Shown here: piece by piece, positions 34,215-42,296 of the stretch
Layout: every line of letters starts with the position of its first letter
Numbering within the stretch: the stretch's first letter is position 1
Origin: JAYPHU01 sp964611435
GTDB lineage: Bacteria > Pseudomonadota > Alphaproteobacteria > Rhodospirillales > UBA2165
Direction: 5' to 3'
Assembly: GCA_964611435.1 (NCBI GenBank)
Contig: CAZSXT010000008.1
Coordinates: forward strand, 1 to 64,000
Length of the DNA stretch: 64,000 bases
The notes under the pieces: generated by a model
What the model was told of the DNA's origin: nothing
Seen by the model: the letters and a program-made list of their open reading frames with translations, nothing else
Database searches by the model: none
Position numbers and translations under genes: made by a program

Positions 34215-35213
34215 ATGGATCCGCTTTCCCAAGGCGCAATTGGCGCCACAATTCCTTTGGCCACTCGAGCTAGAGGCCAGGAGAGATTGGCCTGTGCTGC
34301 CGGGTTCGTTGCCGGCCTGGCGGCGGATTTGGATGTCCTGATCAGATCGTCCACCGACAGCCTGCTGTACCTGGAATTCCACCGGCAGTTTACTCATTCA
34401 CTCATCTTTATTCCCTTCGGTGGTCTGGTGGTCGCGGCGCTCCTTTATGTCGTTCTTCGCCGATGGGGGAACCCTAAGTTTTTGACTCTTTGGATATTCT
34501 GCGCGCTTGGGTATGCAACCCACGGCCTGCTGGATACAGCCACATCCTACGGCACACAGCTTCTTTGGCCGTTCAGTGACACCCGATTTGCCGCCAGTAT
34601 TATCTCTATCATCGATCCACTGTTTACCGGACCCATGTTGGTGCTGGTGACAATATCCGTCATTCAGCGCAAAGTGATTTTGGCCCGGGTAGCCCTGGTT
34701 TGGTCTCTGCTCTATCTCGGTGTTGGCGCCTATCAAAATGCGGCTGCGGAGGCCGTCGCCGGACAACTGGCCAAGAATAGAGGGCACGTGCCTGTGCGAC
34801 TGGAAGTGAAACCGACCTTTGGCAACCTGATAGTCTGGAAGAGCATTTACGAGGCGCAGGGACGCTATTACGTCGATGCCATTCGCCCGAACTTCGGCGA
34901 GACCGTTTTTACAGGCAGCTCCATCGCCAAGCTTAATTTGCAGCGTGATTTGCCATGGCTCGATTCAGCCTCCCAGCAGGCGACGGATGTGCACCGTTTC
35001 GCGCATTTCAGCGATCAGTTTGTGGCCAAAGCCGAAAATGTAGATGAGAGAATTATAGATGTTCGTTATTCACTTCTGCCCAACAAAGTTGACCCGCTTT
35101 GGTCGATCCGTCTCAGCAAAGACGCGCCGCCTTCGGCGCATGCGAAGTTTGAAACCCACAGGTCAAATACCCGGGAAAACCTAGCCACGCTGTTATCCAT
35201 GATTTTTCATTGA
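34215..35213 (+). CDS. Membrane-bound metal-dependent hydrolase, YdjM family
   Basis: A 332-residue protein from the ATG at 34215 (MDPLSQGAIGATIPLATRAR); the frame is open upstream into the duplicated DNA, but similarity begins here. The N-terminal half has the YdjM pattern: AAGFVAGLAADLDVLIRS, the metal-ligand segment EFHRQFTHSLIF, and YATHGLLDTATSYGTQLL, with about four to five membrane helices. A soluble C-terminal domain of about 140 residues follows. Its substrate is unknown; some relatives act in LexA-regulated or phospholipid processes. The duplicated segment just upstream may have changed its promoter. Confidence 0.82.
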   Translation: MDPLSQGAIGATIPLATRARGQERLACAAGFVAGLAADLDVLIRSSTDSLLYLEFHRQFTHSLIFIPFGGLVVAALLYVVLRRWGNPKFLTLWIFCALGYATHGLLDTATSYGTQLLWPFSDTRFAASIISIIDPLFTGPMLVLVTISVIQRKVILARVALVWSLLYLGVGAYQNAAAEAVAGQLAKNRGHVPVRLEVKPTFGNLIVWKSIYEAQGRYYVDAIRPNFGETVFTGSSIAKLNLQRDLPWLDSASQQATDVHRFAHFSDQFVAKAENVDERIIDVRYSLLPNKVDPLWSIRLSKDAPPSAHAKFETHRSNTRENLATLLSMIFH

Positions 35214-35268
35214 GGGCTAAATTCTGTCGTGCGGTAGCAGAGTTCCAATTATTTGTGATAGCGACGGA

Positions 35269-35574
35269 TCAACAGCAGCCTATTCTCGCCGAGCCCGGTA
35301 TGCTGACCGTGGCAAATGAACTATCCACTTCAAACGTTTCTCTGCCAAGAAAGGTAACATGCCCAATCTTGCGGCCCGGCCGTGATTCTTTCTTGCCATA
35401 AAGATGCAGCTTAGCGTTGGGAATTTTGACATAGTGGCCGACATTGTTCGCATCGTCGCCAATATTTAGCGACAGATTTAACGACCGGCTAGGAGCAAAT
35501 CTCGGCCATTCGCCGCGATCACCACATTCGACCGCTAGTCGACAATGACCGGAAGAAGAACCGTCGCCTCTATT
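35269..35574 (-). pseudogene. purK: C-terminal remnant of purK (5-(carboxyamino)imidazole ribonucleotide synthase)
   Basis: On the minus strand a frame without a start codon runs from 35574 to a TGA at 35269. It encodes SGHCRLAVECGD near its beginning, then LNIGDDANNVGHYVKIPN and AKLHLYGKKESRPGRKIGHV. The last phrase is the hallmark C-terminus of PurK, and SGH fits the PHNSGH region. Only about the last 100 residues remain, with weak conservation upstream. This explains most of the otherwise empty 376 bases between the YdjM and pentapeptide genes. Confidence 0.72.
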
Positions 35575-35589
35575 TTATGAACCGGCGAT

Positions 35590-36999
35590 TTAGTAGTCCT
35601 TGGGGAAGCCCTTCGCGCCGCGAACGTCGGCTTTCTTGAGCTTCGCACCCGCCAGATTCGCATTGGTGAAGTCCGCGTCCACCAGGTTTGCGCCGCGCAG
35701 ATCGGCATTGCGCAGATCGGCGTTGGACAAATCCGCGCCTTCGAGATTCGCCTGGGAGAAATCGACGCCCATCAACTTGGCGCCGCGCAATTTGGCGAAC
35801 TCCAGACTGGCGCGCCACAGGCCGCCGCCCCGGTTGCCGACCGGCACACCTTGGAACCGCGCGCCTACCAAATTGGCATTGGACAAGTTGGCGCGCTGCA
35901 TTTTCGCCCCGCGCAGATCAGCGCCGGTCAGGATTGCGCCCCGCATGTCGGCAAAGCAGAAGTTTGCCAACATGAAAAATCCCTTCGAAAGGTCGGTGCT
36001 CTTGAGAACACGGTATGACATGTCGGCGGCGGATAAATTGACTTCTTTCAAATCGTAGCCGCCCAGGTTGACCTCGCTAAGAACGGCCTGAACCCCCTCC
36101 TCGCCGTTGGTGTTCACCCACTTGATATGGTCGACGATGATTTCCTGGATCTCCCGGTCGAGCTTGGCGACGTGGCGGGGCATCCGCGCGGCCTGGGTAT
36201 TCACCTTCTCCAAATTGACTGAATCCAAGATCGCGCCGGACAAATTGGCCTGATCCAGGATGGCATTGTCCAGGATCGTATGGGTCAAGGTTGCGCCGTG
36301 GAAAATCGCCCCCGTCAGATTGGCCTCGGTAAAATCGGCCCCATCCAGAGTCGCCCCGGTAAAGTTCGCGAAACTCAGATCGGCGCGCACGAACCGGGTG
36401 CCCCGCAGGACGCTGTCGGTCAGATCGGTTTGCACCACAAACGCGTTGGAGACCCGGGCATTGGTCAAATCGGCGGCATGCAATTTCGCTTGGTCCAACT
36501 GCGCGCTGTCGCTTTCCGTCATCACCGGCACAATTTCGCCCCGCTCCACGGATTTCATCAGGAGCCCGTCTCGCAGGTCAGCCTCGGTCAAATTGGCGTT
36601 GGAGAAGTCGGCCCCGCGCAGACACGCCCCCCGCAAGTCGGCCCGGGTCAAATCGGCCCCGATCAGGGACACAAACCGCATGTCCGCCGCATAGAAATTG
36701 CTCGCCATCAAATTGGCGTCTTCCATGGTCGCATGCTCACACCGCGCACCGGTGCAATCCGCCTGTGTCAAGTTCCGGCCGGAAAAATCCAGATAGGACA
36801 TGTCCAAAAACTTCAGACTGGCCCGCTTAGCCCCGAGTATCCCTTTCACATACCGGTCGTGCTGATCCAGGTGTTCCTCCAGTTGAGGCTGCGAGACTTT
36901 GGTCCACATCGCATCCTCGTCCTGCAGCAGCTCGTCCAGCGTCTGCACGGCTTCGACGACTTTGACCTCGGACTCTTCCTGTTGTTGTTCGTCGCTCAC
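35590..36999 (-). CDS. Pentapeptide-repeat protein with two beta-helical blocks
   Basis: A 469-residue protein. After a charged N-terminal segment of about 55 residues come many A(D/N)LXX pentapeptides in two blocks: about residues 65-265 and 310-465. They are separated by a helical stretch (PRHVAKLDREIQEIIVDHIKW). A short non-repeat loop (VERGEIVPVMTESDSAQ) interrupts the first block. Each block should fold as a four-sided beta-helix. Some pentapeptide proteins mimic DNA and protect gyrase, but this long two-block form is not a known Qnr type, and no function can be assigned. Its DNA shows matching codon-scale repetition. Confidence 0.85.
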   Translation of the reverse strand: MSDEQQQEESEVKVVEAVQTLDELLQDEDAMWTKVSQPQLEEHLDQHDRYVKGILGAKRASLKFLDMSYLDFSGRNLTQADCTGARCEHATMEDANLMASNFYAADMRFVSLIGADLTRADLRGACLRGADFSNANLTEADLRDGLLMKSVERGEIVPVMTESDSAQLDQAKLHAADLTNARVSNAFVVQTDLTDSVLRGTRFVRADLSFANFTGATLDGADFTEANLTGAIFHGATLTHTILDNAILDQANLSGAILDSVNLEKVNTQAARMPRHVAKLDREIQEIIVDHIKWVNTNGEEGVQAVLSEVNLGGYDLKEVNLSAADMSYRVLKSTDLSKGFFMLANFCFADMRGAILTGADLRGAKMQRANLSNANLVGARFQGVPVGNRGGGLWRASLEFAKLRGAKLMGVDFSQANLEGADLSNADLRNADLRGANLVDADFTNANLAGAKLKKADVRGAKGFPKDY

Positions 37000-37153
37000 G
37001 ACTTATCTCCGTGTCGGATGGAGTACGCTCCCGTCCTCCCTCTTTAATACACATATAATTTGCTCGGCTGTATGTTAAATCACAGATCGTGAGTCATCGG
37101 TTAACGGGGTTTTCCCAGCCGTCACGCTTGCACGGTTCTCCAGGGACGCGTAT

Positions 37154-38533
37154 GTGAACGCCATGTCTGACGATCCAAATGTATTGCGCCCCGTTCACAT
37201 CGTCGGCGGCGGTCTGGCCGGATCCGAGGCCGCCTGGCAGCTGGCGACAGCCGGCGTGCCTGCGGTTTTACACGAAATGCGCCCGCACCGGACAACAGAT
37301 GCACACCAAACGGACGGGCTCGCGGAACTGGTCTGTTCAAATTCTTTTCGCTCCGATGACGCCGATCACAATGCAGTTGGATTGCTGCACGAAGAAATGC
37401 GGCGCTGCGGCTCGTTGATTATGCAGGCCGCCGACGCCAACAAGGTCCCGGCGGGAGGCGCTCTGGCGGTCGACCGGGACGCGTTCAGCCAGGCGGTGCA
37501 GGCGGCGCTGGAAGCCGAACCGCTGATCACCATCGAGCGGGAGGAGATCGCCGGTCTGCCGCCGGCAGATTGGGACAGCGTCATCCTCGCCACCGGACCG
37601 CTGACGTCCGACCCATTGGCCAGGGCGATTGCCGAGCTTACCGGTGACGACGGGTTGGCGTTCTTTGATGCGATAGCCCCTATCATCCACAAAGACAGTA
37701 TAGACATGTCGAAAGCGTGGTTTCAGTCCCGCTACGACAAAGGGGATGGAGCCGACTATATCAACTGCCCCATGGACGAGGCGCAATACAACGCCTTCAT
37801 CGACAATCTGTTGAGCGCCGACAAGGTGACCTTCCACGAGTGGGAGGCGAACACCCCCTATTTCGAAGGCTGCCTACCGATCGAGGTGATGGCGGAACGG
37901 GGTCGCGAGACCCTGGCCTTCGGACCGATGAAGCCCGTGGGCCTCACCAATCCGCATGCGCCTGATGAGAAACCCCATGCCGTGGTGCAACTCCGCCAGG
38001 ATAATTCACTGGGCACCCTCTATAACATCGTCGGCTTTCAGACCAAGCTCCGGCACGGGGAACAGTCGCGGGTCTTCCGCGCCATCCCCGGCCTGGAGAA
38101 TGCCGAGTTCGCCCGGTTGGGGGGGATTCACCGCAACACGTTCATCAATGGGCCAAAGCTTTTGGACGAGACCTTACGGCTGAAGGCCGATCCCCGGCTG
38201 CGCTTCGCGGGGCAAATAACCGGTTGCGAAGGCTATGTGGAGAGCGCCGCGGTCGGACTGCTGGCGGGGCGATTCGCCGGTTTTGAGCGGTTGGGCGCCC
38301 CCATTAGCCGTCCCGAATCGGTCACCGCCATTGGGGCGCTGTTGGGCCATATCACGGGCGGAGGCGACGCAGAAACCTACCAGCCGATGAACATAAATTT
38401 CGGGCTTTTCCCGCCTCTGGAATTCCGCCGAGTGGACGAAAATGGAAAGAAAATCAAAAAGTTAAGGGGCAAGGAACGGCGCGCCGCCTATGCGGCCCGC
38501 GCCCGCGACGCCCTCAGTGGCTGGACACTGTAA
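37154..38533 (+). CDS. trmFO: Methylenetetrahydrofolate--tRNA-(uracil-5-)-methyltransferase
   Basis: TrmFO makes 5-methyluridine at tRNA position 54 using methylene-tetrahydrofolate and FAD. The 459-residue protein has the FAD-binding HIVGGGLAGSEAAWQLA near its start, the conserved CSNSFRSDD and ALAVDRDAFSQ segments, KPVGLTNPH, and GCEGYVESAAVGLLAGRF. A GTG start at 37154 has AGGGA about 9 bases upstream; an ATG at 37163 would also give a normal protein. The presence of TrmFO instead of TrmA is usual for alphaproteobacteria and Firmicutes. Confidence 0.96.
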   Translation: MNAMSDDPNVLRPVHIVGGGLAGSEAAWQLATAGVPAVLHEMRPHRTTDAHQTDGLAELVCSNSFRSDDADHNAVGLLHEEMRRCGSLIMQAADANKVPAGGALAVDRDAFSQAVQAALEAEPLITIEREEIAGLPPADWDSVILATGPLTSDPLARAIAELTGDDGLAFFDAIAPIIHKDSIDMSKAWFQSRYDKGDGADYINCPMDEAQYNAFIDNLLSADKVTFHEWEANTPYFEGCLPIEVMAERGRETLAFGPMKPVGLTNPHAPDEKPHAVVQLRQDNSLGTLYNIVGFQTKLRHGEQSRVFRAIPGLENAEFARLGGIHRNTFINGPKLLDETLRLKADPRLRFAGQITGCEGYVESAAVGLLAGRFAGFERLGAPISRPESVTAIGALLGHITGGGDAETYQPMNINFGLFPPLEFRRVDENGKKIKKLRGKERRAAYAARARDALSGWTL

Positions 38534-38633
38534 TCCACAGGTAAATTCAGTTTTCCCCCGGAAAACTTTCATTATCCACACGTCATCCACCTGAACGTAT
38601 CGACAGGCTATTGCAAAGGCGGCATTATCCGCG
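38531..38633. promoter_or_regulatory. Cluster of DnaA-box-like sites and a hairpin behind trmFO
   Basis: Within about 100 bases lie TAATCCACA (38531-38539), a perfect DnaA box TTATCCACA (38572-38580), TCATCCACC (38583-38591) and TTATCCGCG (38625-38633), all on the plus strand. An inverted repeat AGTTTTCC-CCC-GGAAAACT lies at 38549-38567. The hairpin could end trmFO transcription, although no T run follows. Confidence 0.4.
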
Positions 38634-38701
38634 TTGGGAGATATGTTTGCTGGCAGGCTCGTATCAGGAGTTTTCACTTTAAGCTGCTGATAGAAGTAAA
38701 A

Positions 38702-39913
38702 GTGAACTGGGAAAGTAAACTGGCGACGCAAGTCTCCCGACCTTCGTCACATATCAGGAGTGTGTGGGCCGTTGCGGCAATCGCTACGAGCTTGGCGCTG
38801 TCCGGTCCGGTGACCGGGCCGTCCATCGCACGCGCCCAGAACGCCGGTATCCCGATTGCTGCTAAATCCGATCCGGCCCTGCAGAGACTTCTCTTTACCG
38901 CCGTTCGCAATGACAATCTCAACGCGGTTCGCTCCATCGTTGATGCGGGCGCTGACGTTACAATGAGAAACTCGAAAGGGCAGACACCATTCGATTTGGC
39001 GATTAGCAGCGGCTATTTCGAAGTCGCGCAATACTTGATCCTCGCCAGACGGCTACAACAGCAACAGAAAGTAAAAACCCAGGCGGCCACGACCAGCGCG
39101 CCGGCGGTAACGGCGACGATCCGTCAACCATCCCCAGAAGCTGCGCCGGAAGTGGTGGTTGAAGACCGGCAACCCACGGTACGGCCCACTGTACAGACGC
39201 CCGTTCCCGTTGCAGCGCGGCCAGCACCCGAAATCGTCTCCGAACCGCCCCGCGAGGACAAAACACCGGCGACGAACGCGCAATCGGCAGAGATGAAGCG
39301 ACTTGAGGGCATTGCTGAGAAACTCGCCGCCGCCGCAGAAGCGCTTGCCGCCGCCCAGAACCAGAGCCGCACAACGACATCCAGGAACCCCGCGCCTCAG
39401 CCCGAGGAAGCCCCTTCCACCGTGATCGTCATCGGGCCGGATGGTAAAATTCAATCGACGCGCAAAATTAAGCCCGGGGAAGCGATCATCGAGGCGCCTG
39501 CGCGGCCTGGTGCGGATGAGCAATGGCAAGACCTGCGGGTCGACACCAATGAGCAGGAGATACCGCGTCCCGGGCGAAAACCGGTCTACGCCGCCACCCG
39601 GTCGGTGATGGAAGATCAGGAACCACCGGAGTTCGTGGAAGAACGCAGAGTGTCCGCGCCGAATCTCAGCCGGCTGAGCCCCGCTGAAGACGTGATGACG
39701 GGAACAAAACCGCCGGAGGCCGTGGTGCCCGCGCGCCGCATTTCGCCCGAACTGAGGGAAAAGTTGCGACGCAAATTACCGCCCAGCCGGAGACGGGTGA
39801 CGCCACGCGACCAGGGCACGCCCGTGAGCGCCGCACCGCAGTCACCTGGAATTCAGGAAGTTGCCGTAACGCGCGCCGAAATCTCTCAGGAACCGCCGCA
39901 AGTAACGCATTAG
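38702..39913 (+). CDS. Ankyrin-repeat, proline-rich exported protein (5' part of a split gene)
   Basis: A 403-residue product starting at GTG 38702. A signal-type segment (WAVAAIATSLALSG to SIARAQN) is followed by about two ankyrin repeats (FTAVRNDNLNAVRSIVDAGA, TPFDLAISSGYFEVAQYLIL). Then comes a long low-complexity region rich in Pro, Ala and charged residues. The frame ends at TAG 39911-39913 inside this low-complexity region and continues without shift into the next entry. So this is probably the front half of an 888-residue protein, interrupted by an amber codon. Confidence 0.7.
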   Translation: MNWESKLATQVSRPSSHIRSVWAVAAIATSLALSGPVTGPSIARAQNAGIPIAAKSDPALQRLLFTAVRNDNLNAVRSIVDAGADVTMRNSKGQTPFDLAISSGYFEVAQYLILARRLQQQQKVKTQAATTSAPAVTATIRQPSPEAAPEVVVEDRQPTVRPTVQTPVPVAARPAPEIVSEPPREDKTPATNAQSAEMKRLEGIAEKLAAAAEALAAAQNQSRTTTSRNPAPQPEEAPSTVIVIGPDGKIQSTRKIKPGEAIIEAPARPGADEQWQDLRVDTNEQEIPRPGRKPVYAATRSVMEDQEPPEFVEERRVSAPNLSRLSPAEDVMTGTKPPEAVVPARRISPELREKLRRKLPPSRRRVTPRDQGTPVSAAPQSPGIQEVAVTRAEISQEPPQVTH

Positions 39914-39943
39914 ATCGCCGAAGCTGAGGCCCCGGCGAAGGCG

Positions 39944-41368
39944 ATGCCCGCCGCTCAGCGGGCCAAACCGACCAAAGAAGCCAACAAGTCGGAAGCGGAA
40001 GATCGGGGGCTTCTCAGCAAGATGGTCAGTGGACTGGGCAAGTTCTTCAGTAAGAAGGAACGCCCCGACGGCTATCCGGAGGAACGAGAGGTCGCACAGG
40101 AAATCACGCAGCTTGCCGAGACCAAGAAGCCAGTTTCCCAAACAGGACCCGCCGCTCGGCCTGAACCGGTCCGGGACCCGATGCCTGAACCGCTGCCCCT
40201 GGCGCGCCCAACCCCGGTGCCGGTTATCCCGGTTGTTGTGGGCGAGATTTCGTCCGCCTCCGGTAGTCCGCACCCAACCACCTCCAACAATCCGTTCGAG
40301 CCGCCCAGGGTCACCGAAGAGCGGCCTCGCACACCGCTCCCCGTGGCGTCCGCTCTGCCTAGAGAGGCCGCGCCAAAACAAAACTCCTCGGATGAATTCT
40401 CTAGACGGATTGATATCAATTCCCTGCCTCGGCGTACGCGCAAGGAAATTACTGGCCGAAAAGCTGCACCACAGCTCGCCCGGAATGAGGCGCCGCCGCG
40501 CAGAATTGTCGATCCGAATACCGGCACGGACAGTGTGCTGTCGAGCGTGAAAAAAATCTTTACCCAGAAGGTCGAGAAACCGACGCCGAGGAGCCGGCCG
40601 AGCTCGGACGCAAAGGTGACCGAGATTGCTAGATTGAGCGACGGCACACCGGAAGCACGGCGCGCTCAAGCTGAAGTCGCTGGCCCGCAAGGGGGCGACA
40701 CGCCGACCGTGCGACGGGTCCCCAGCAATGCGCCCCTCTCCAAGTTGCGCCAGCCCCTGAAGAACGTCCTGCTAACGCTCGGCGATTCCATCGCCACGGG
40801 GCAGCCGCAACTACCGAGGGGCATTGCGGAACCGGATGCCTGCGTTCGAAAGAAGTTGGGCAAAGTATCCTTTTGCATCGTACCGGTCGACTGGCCCCGG
40901 CAAATCGAACATGCCTTCCAGGTCAACACATCTTTCTACCAGGGTTCCCGCGCCATTGCGCGCTATGACAAGTCCAAGTCGAGCCACTTCCACGCCATGT
41001 TCAATTCCGGCGACTTTGACGATGTGATGGCGTTCCTGCGGGCCCGGTTCGGCCAGCCCACGGACGTCTGGAAGCGGATCATCGCACCATTTGACCGCCC
41101 CCGTCAGCCCAACCCGACCTATGTATGGCGCAGTAAAGACACCCAGCAGGATCGGGTTACTATTCTGGAGATTCGCAAGTTCGATGACACGAGGGACGTA
41201 TTTCCGGATATGAACCACGGCGCCATCCGGCTCTACGAAGCGGGTGGCCCGCCGGTATTCCCGATCATCACGGCGCTCGATATCATGAATATCGATTGGA
41301 CGGCGCGATCTGATCACTTGGACAACACTTCGCCGATCAGCGCTAATAGCCTCCGGTTGCGGCCTTAA
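39944..41368 (+). CDS. Continuation of the split ankyrin gene, with a conserved C-terminal domain
   Basis: This frame is the same as that of the preceding gene; only the TAG at 39911 separates them, and the codons between (IAEAEAPAKA) fit the low-complexity linker. From the ATG at 39944 it would give 474 residues without a signal peptide. The first 280 are proline-rich and charged, with GLLSKMVSGLGKFFSKKERPDG. The last 180 form a folded domain with two Cys (EPDACVRKKLGKVSFCIVPVDWP) and LRARFGQPTDVWKR. I know no function. No Shine-Dalgarno is evident at the ATG. It overlaps the convergent next gene by 26 bases. Confidence 0.65.
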   Translation: MPAAQRAKPTKEANKSEAEDRGLLSKMVSGLGKFFSKKERPDGYPEEREVAQEITQLAETKKPVSQTGPAARPEPVRDPMPEPLPLARPTPVPVIPVVVGEISSASGSPHPTTSNNPFEPPRVTEERPRTPLPVASALPREAAPKQNSSDEFSRRIDINSLPRRTRKEITGRKAAPQLARNEAPPRRIVDPNTGTDSVLSSVKKIFTQKVEKPTPRSRPSSDAKVTEIARLSDGTPEARRAQAEVAGPQGGDTPTVRRVPSNAPLSKLRQPLKNVLLTLGDSIATGQPQLPRGIAEPDACVRKKLGKVSFCIVPVDWPRQIEHAFQVNTSFYQGSRAIARYDKSKSSHFHAMFNSGDFDDVMAFLRARFGQPTDVWKRIIAPFDRPRQPNPTYVWRSKDTQQDRVTILEIRKFDDTRDVFPDMNHGAIRLYEAGGPPVFPIITALDIMNIDWTARSDHLDNTSPISANSLRLRP

Positions 41369-42215
41369 TTCCTAACCTGATCTGTTGGCCGAAGCGCCCA
41401 TAAACCGGCTTGATGAGGTAGGGATTAAATGCCGTTTTTTCCAACGCTAATATGTGTGAGTCGATAAGCGCCGCCGGTAGCAAGACGCTTCGGAACCTGC
41501 GAGACGCGGTGCGGCGGCGCTGCCGGGCGGCGGCCACTTTTTCCCGCGCGATCCGGCATAGCCTTTCCACGGCCGTGCCGGCGCCAAAGTCCTCACCCGG
41601 CGCATAGGCCTGCTCTGTCGTTAATCCGCACTCTTCCAGAAGCCCGATCGGCAAGGGGCTCCGTCCCTGCCCGGCCCAATGAGGGATGACCCGCATTAAG
41701 CCTGTCAGCGCCCAGGCGATGCCGATGCCCCGCGACGCCTCGCAAACCTCATCCCATTGGTCTTCGGCCAAGGCGTCCCCGCCACACAGGGCTTCCAGCA
41801 TCAGCATATTCAGTGAGGCGGAGGTAGCGTCCGCGTAGTCGATTAAGGCGTGAAGATCAGCGAACGGCTCGTTATCAAGGTCGGTCTGCCGGGCATCGAC
41901 GAGAGCATCGAACCAATGCCGGCTCAATCCCAACTTGTGAACCAGTCCCGGCAGATGTTCCAGCACATAGTGGCCAGCCACCGGCTCTGGACCACTCGTA
42001 TAAATTTTATCAATCACATCCCGCCACCATTGCAGGCGCATTTCCCCGATCAGCGGTTCGCTGACCACCTCCCGGGTTTTGGCGATCTCCAAATTGAAGG
42101 CCAGCAATACATACAGGTCGTCCCGCCGGACCGCCGGCGCAAACAGGGCGCACATAAACCGGTCCCAGTCATGGCGACGGACCTCTTCAGCTAAGTGAAA
42201 GACCTGATCTGACAT
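41343..42215 (-). CDS. Squalene/phytoene-synthase-like protein, NDUFAF6 type
   Basis: A 290-residue protein with the all-helical isoprenoid-synthase fold (RDDLYVLLAFNLEIAKTREVV, MRLQWWRDVIDKIYT, DYADATSASLNMLMLEAL). The first aspartate-rich motif of true squalene/phytoene synthases is missing, which is characteristic of the NDUFAF6 group; its mitochondrial members help assemble respiratory complex I. In many alphaproteobacteria this gene stands beside the Mth938-like gene and secDF. Here they are 7 kb apart. It diverges from hpnE, so a role with hydroxysqualene cannot be excluded, but the missing motif argues against catalysis. Confidence 0.78.
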   Translation of the reverse strand: MSDQVFHLAEEVRRHDWDRFMCALFAPAVRRDDLYVLLAFNLEIAKTREVVSEPLIGEMRLQWWRDVIDKIYTSGPEPVAGHYVLEHLPGLVHKLGLSRHWFDALVDARQTDLDNEPFADLHALIDYADATSASLNMLMLEALCGGDALAEDQWDEVCEASRGIGIAWALTGLMRVIPHWAGQGRSPLPIGLLEECGLTTEQAYAPGEDFGAGTAVERLCRIAREKVAAARQRRRTASRRFRSVLLPAALIDSHILALEKTAFNPYLIKPVYGRFGQQIRLGIKAATGGY

Positions 42216-42296
42216 GTGCTTCCATTGCCATAAAAATGCACGCCTGTAAAAAGATGCGTGGCGTGATAGTTTTTCGCCCTTCTCTCGAACCTTTCC

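Noticed and set aside
35590..36999. Short regular repetition on both strands, considered as a CRISPR or tandem repeat
   Set aside because: The period is 15 bases and in frame with A(D/N)LXX pentapeptides; there are no spacers.
39911..39913. Genome-wide reassignment of TAG as a sense codon
   Set aside because: uvrA, the MlaC-like gene and phnW in this window end in TAG at natural positions.
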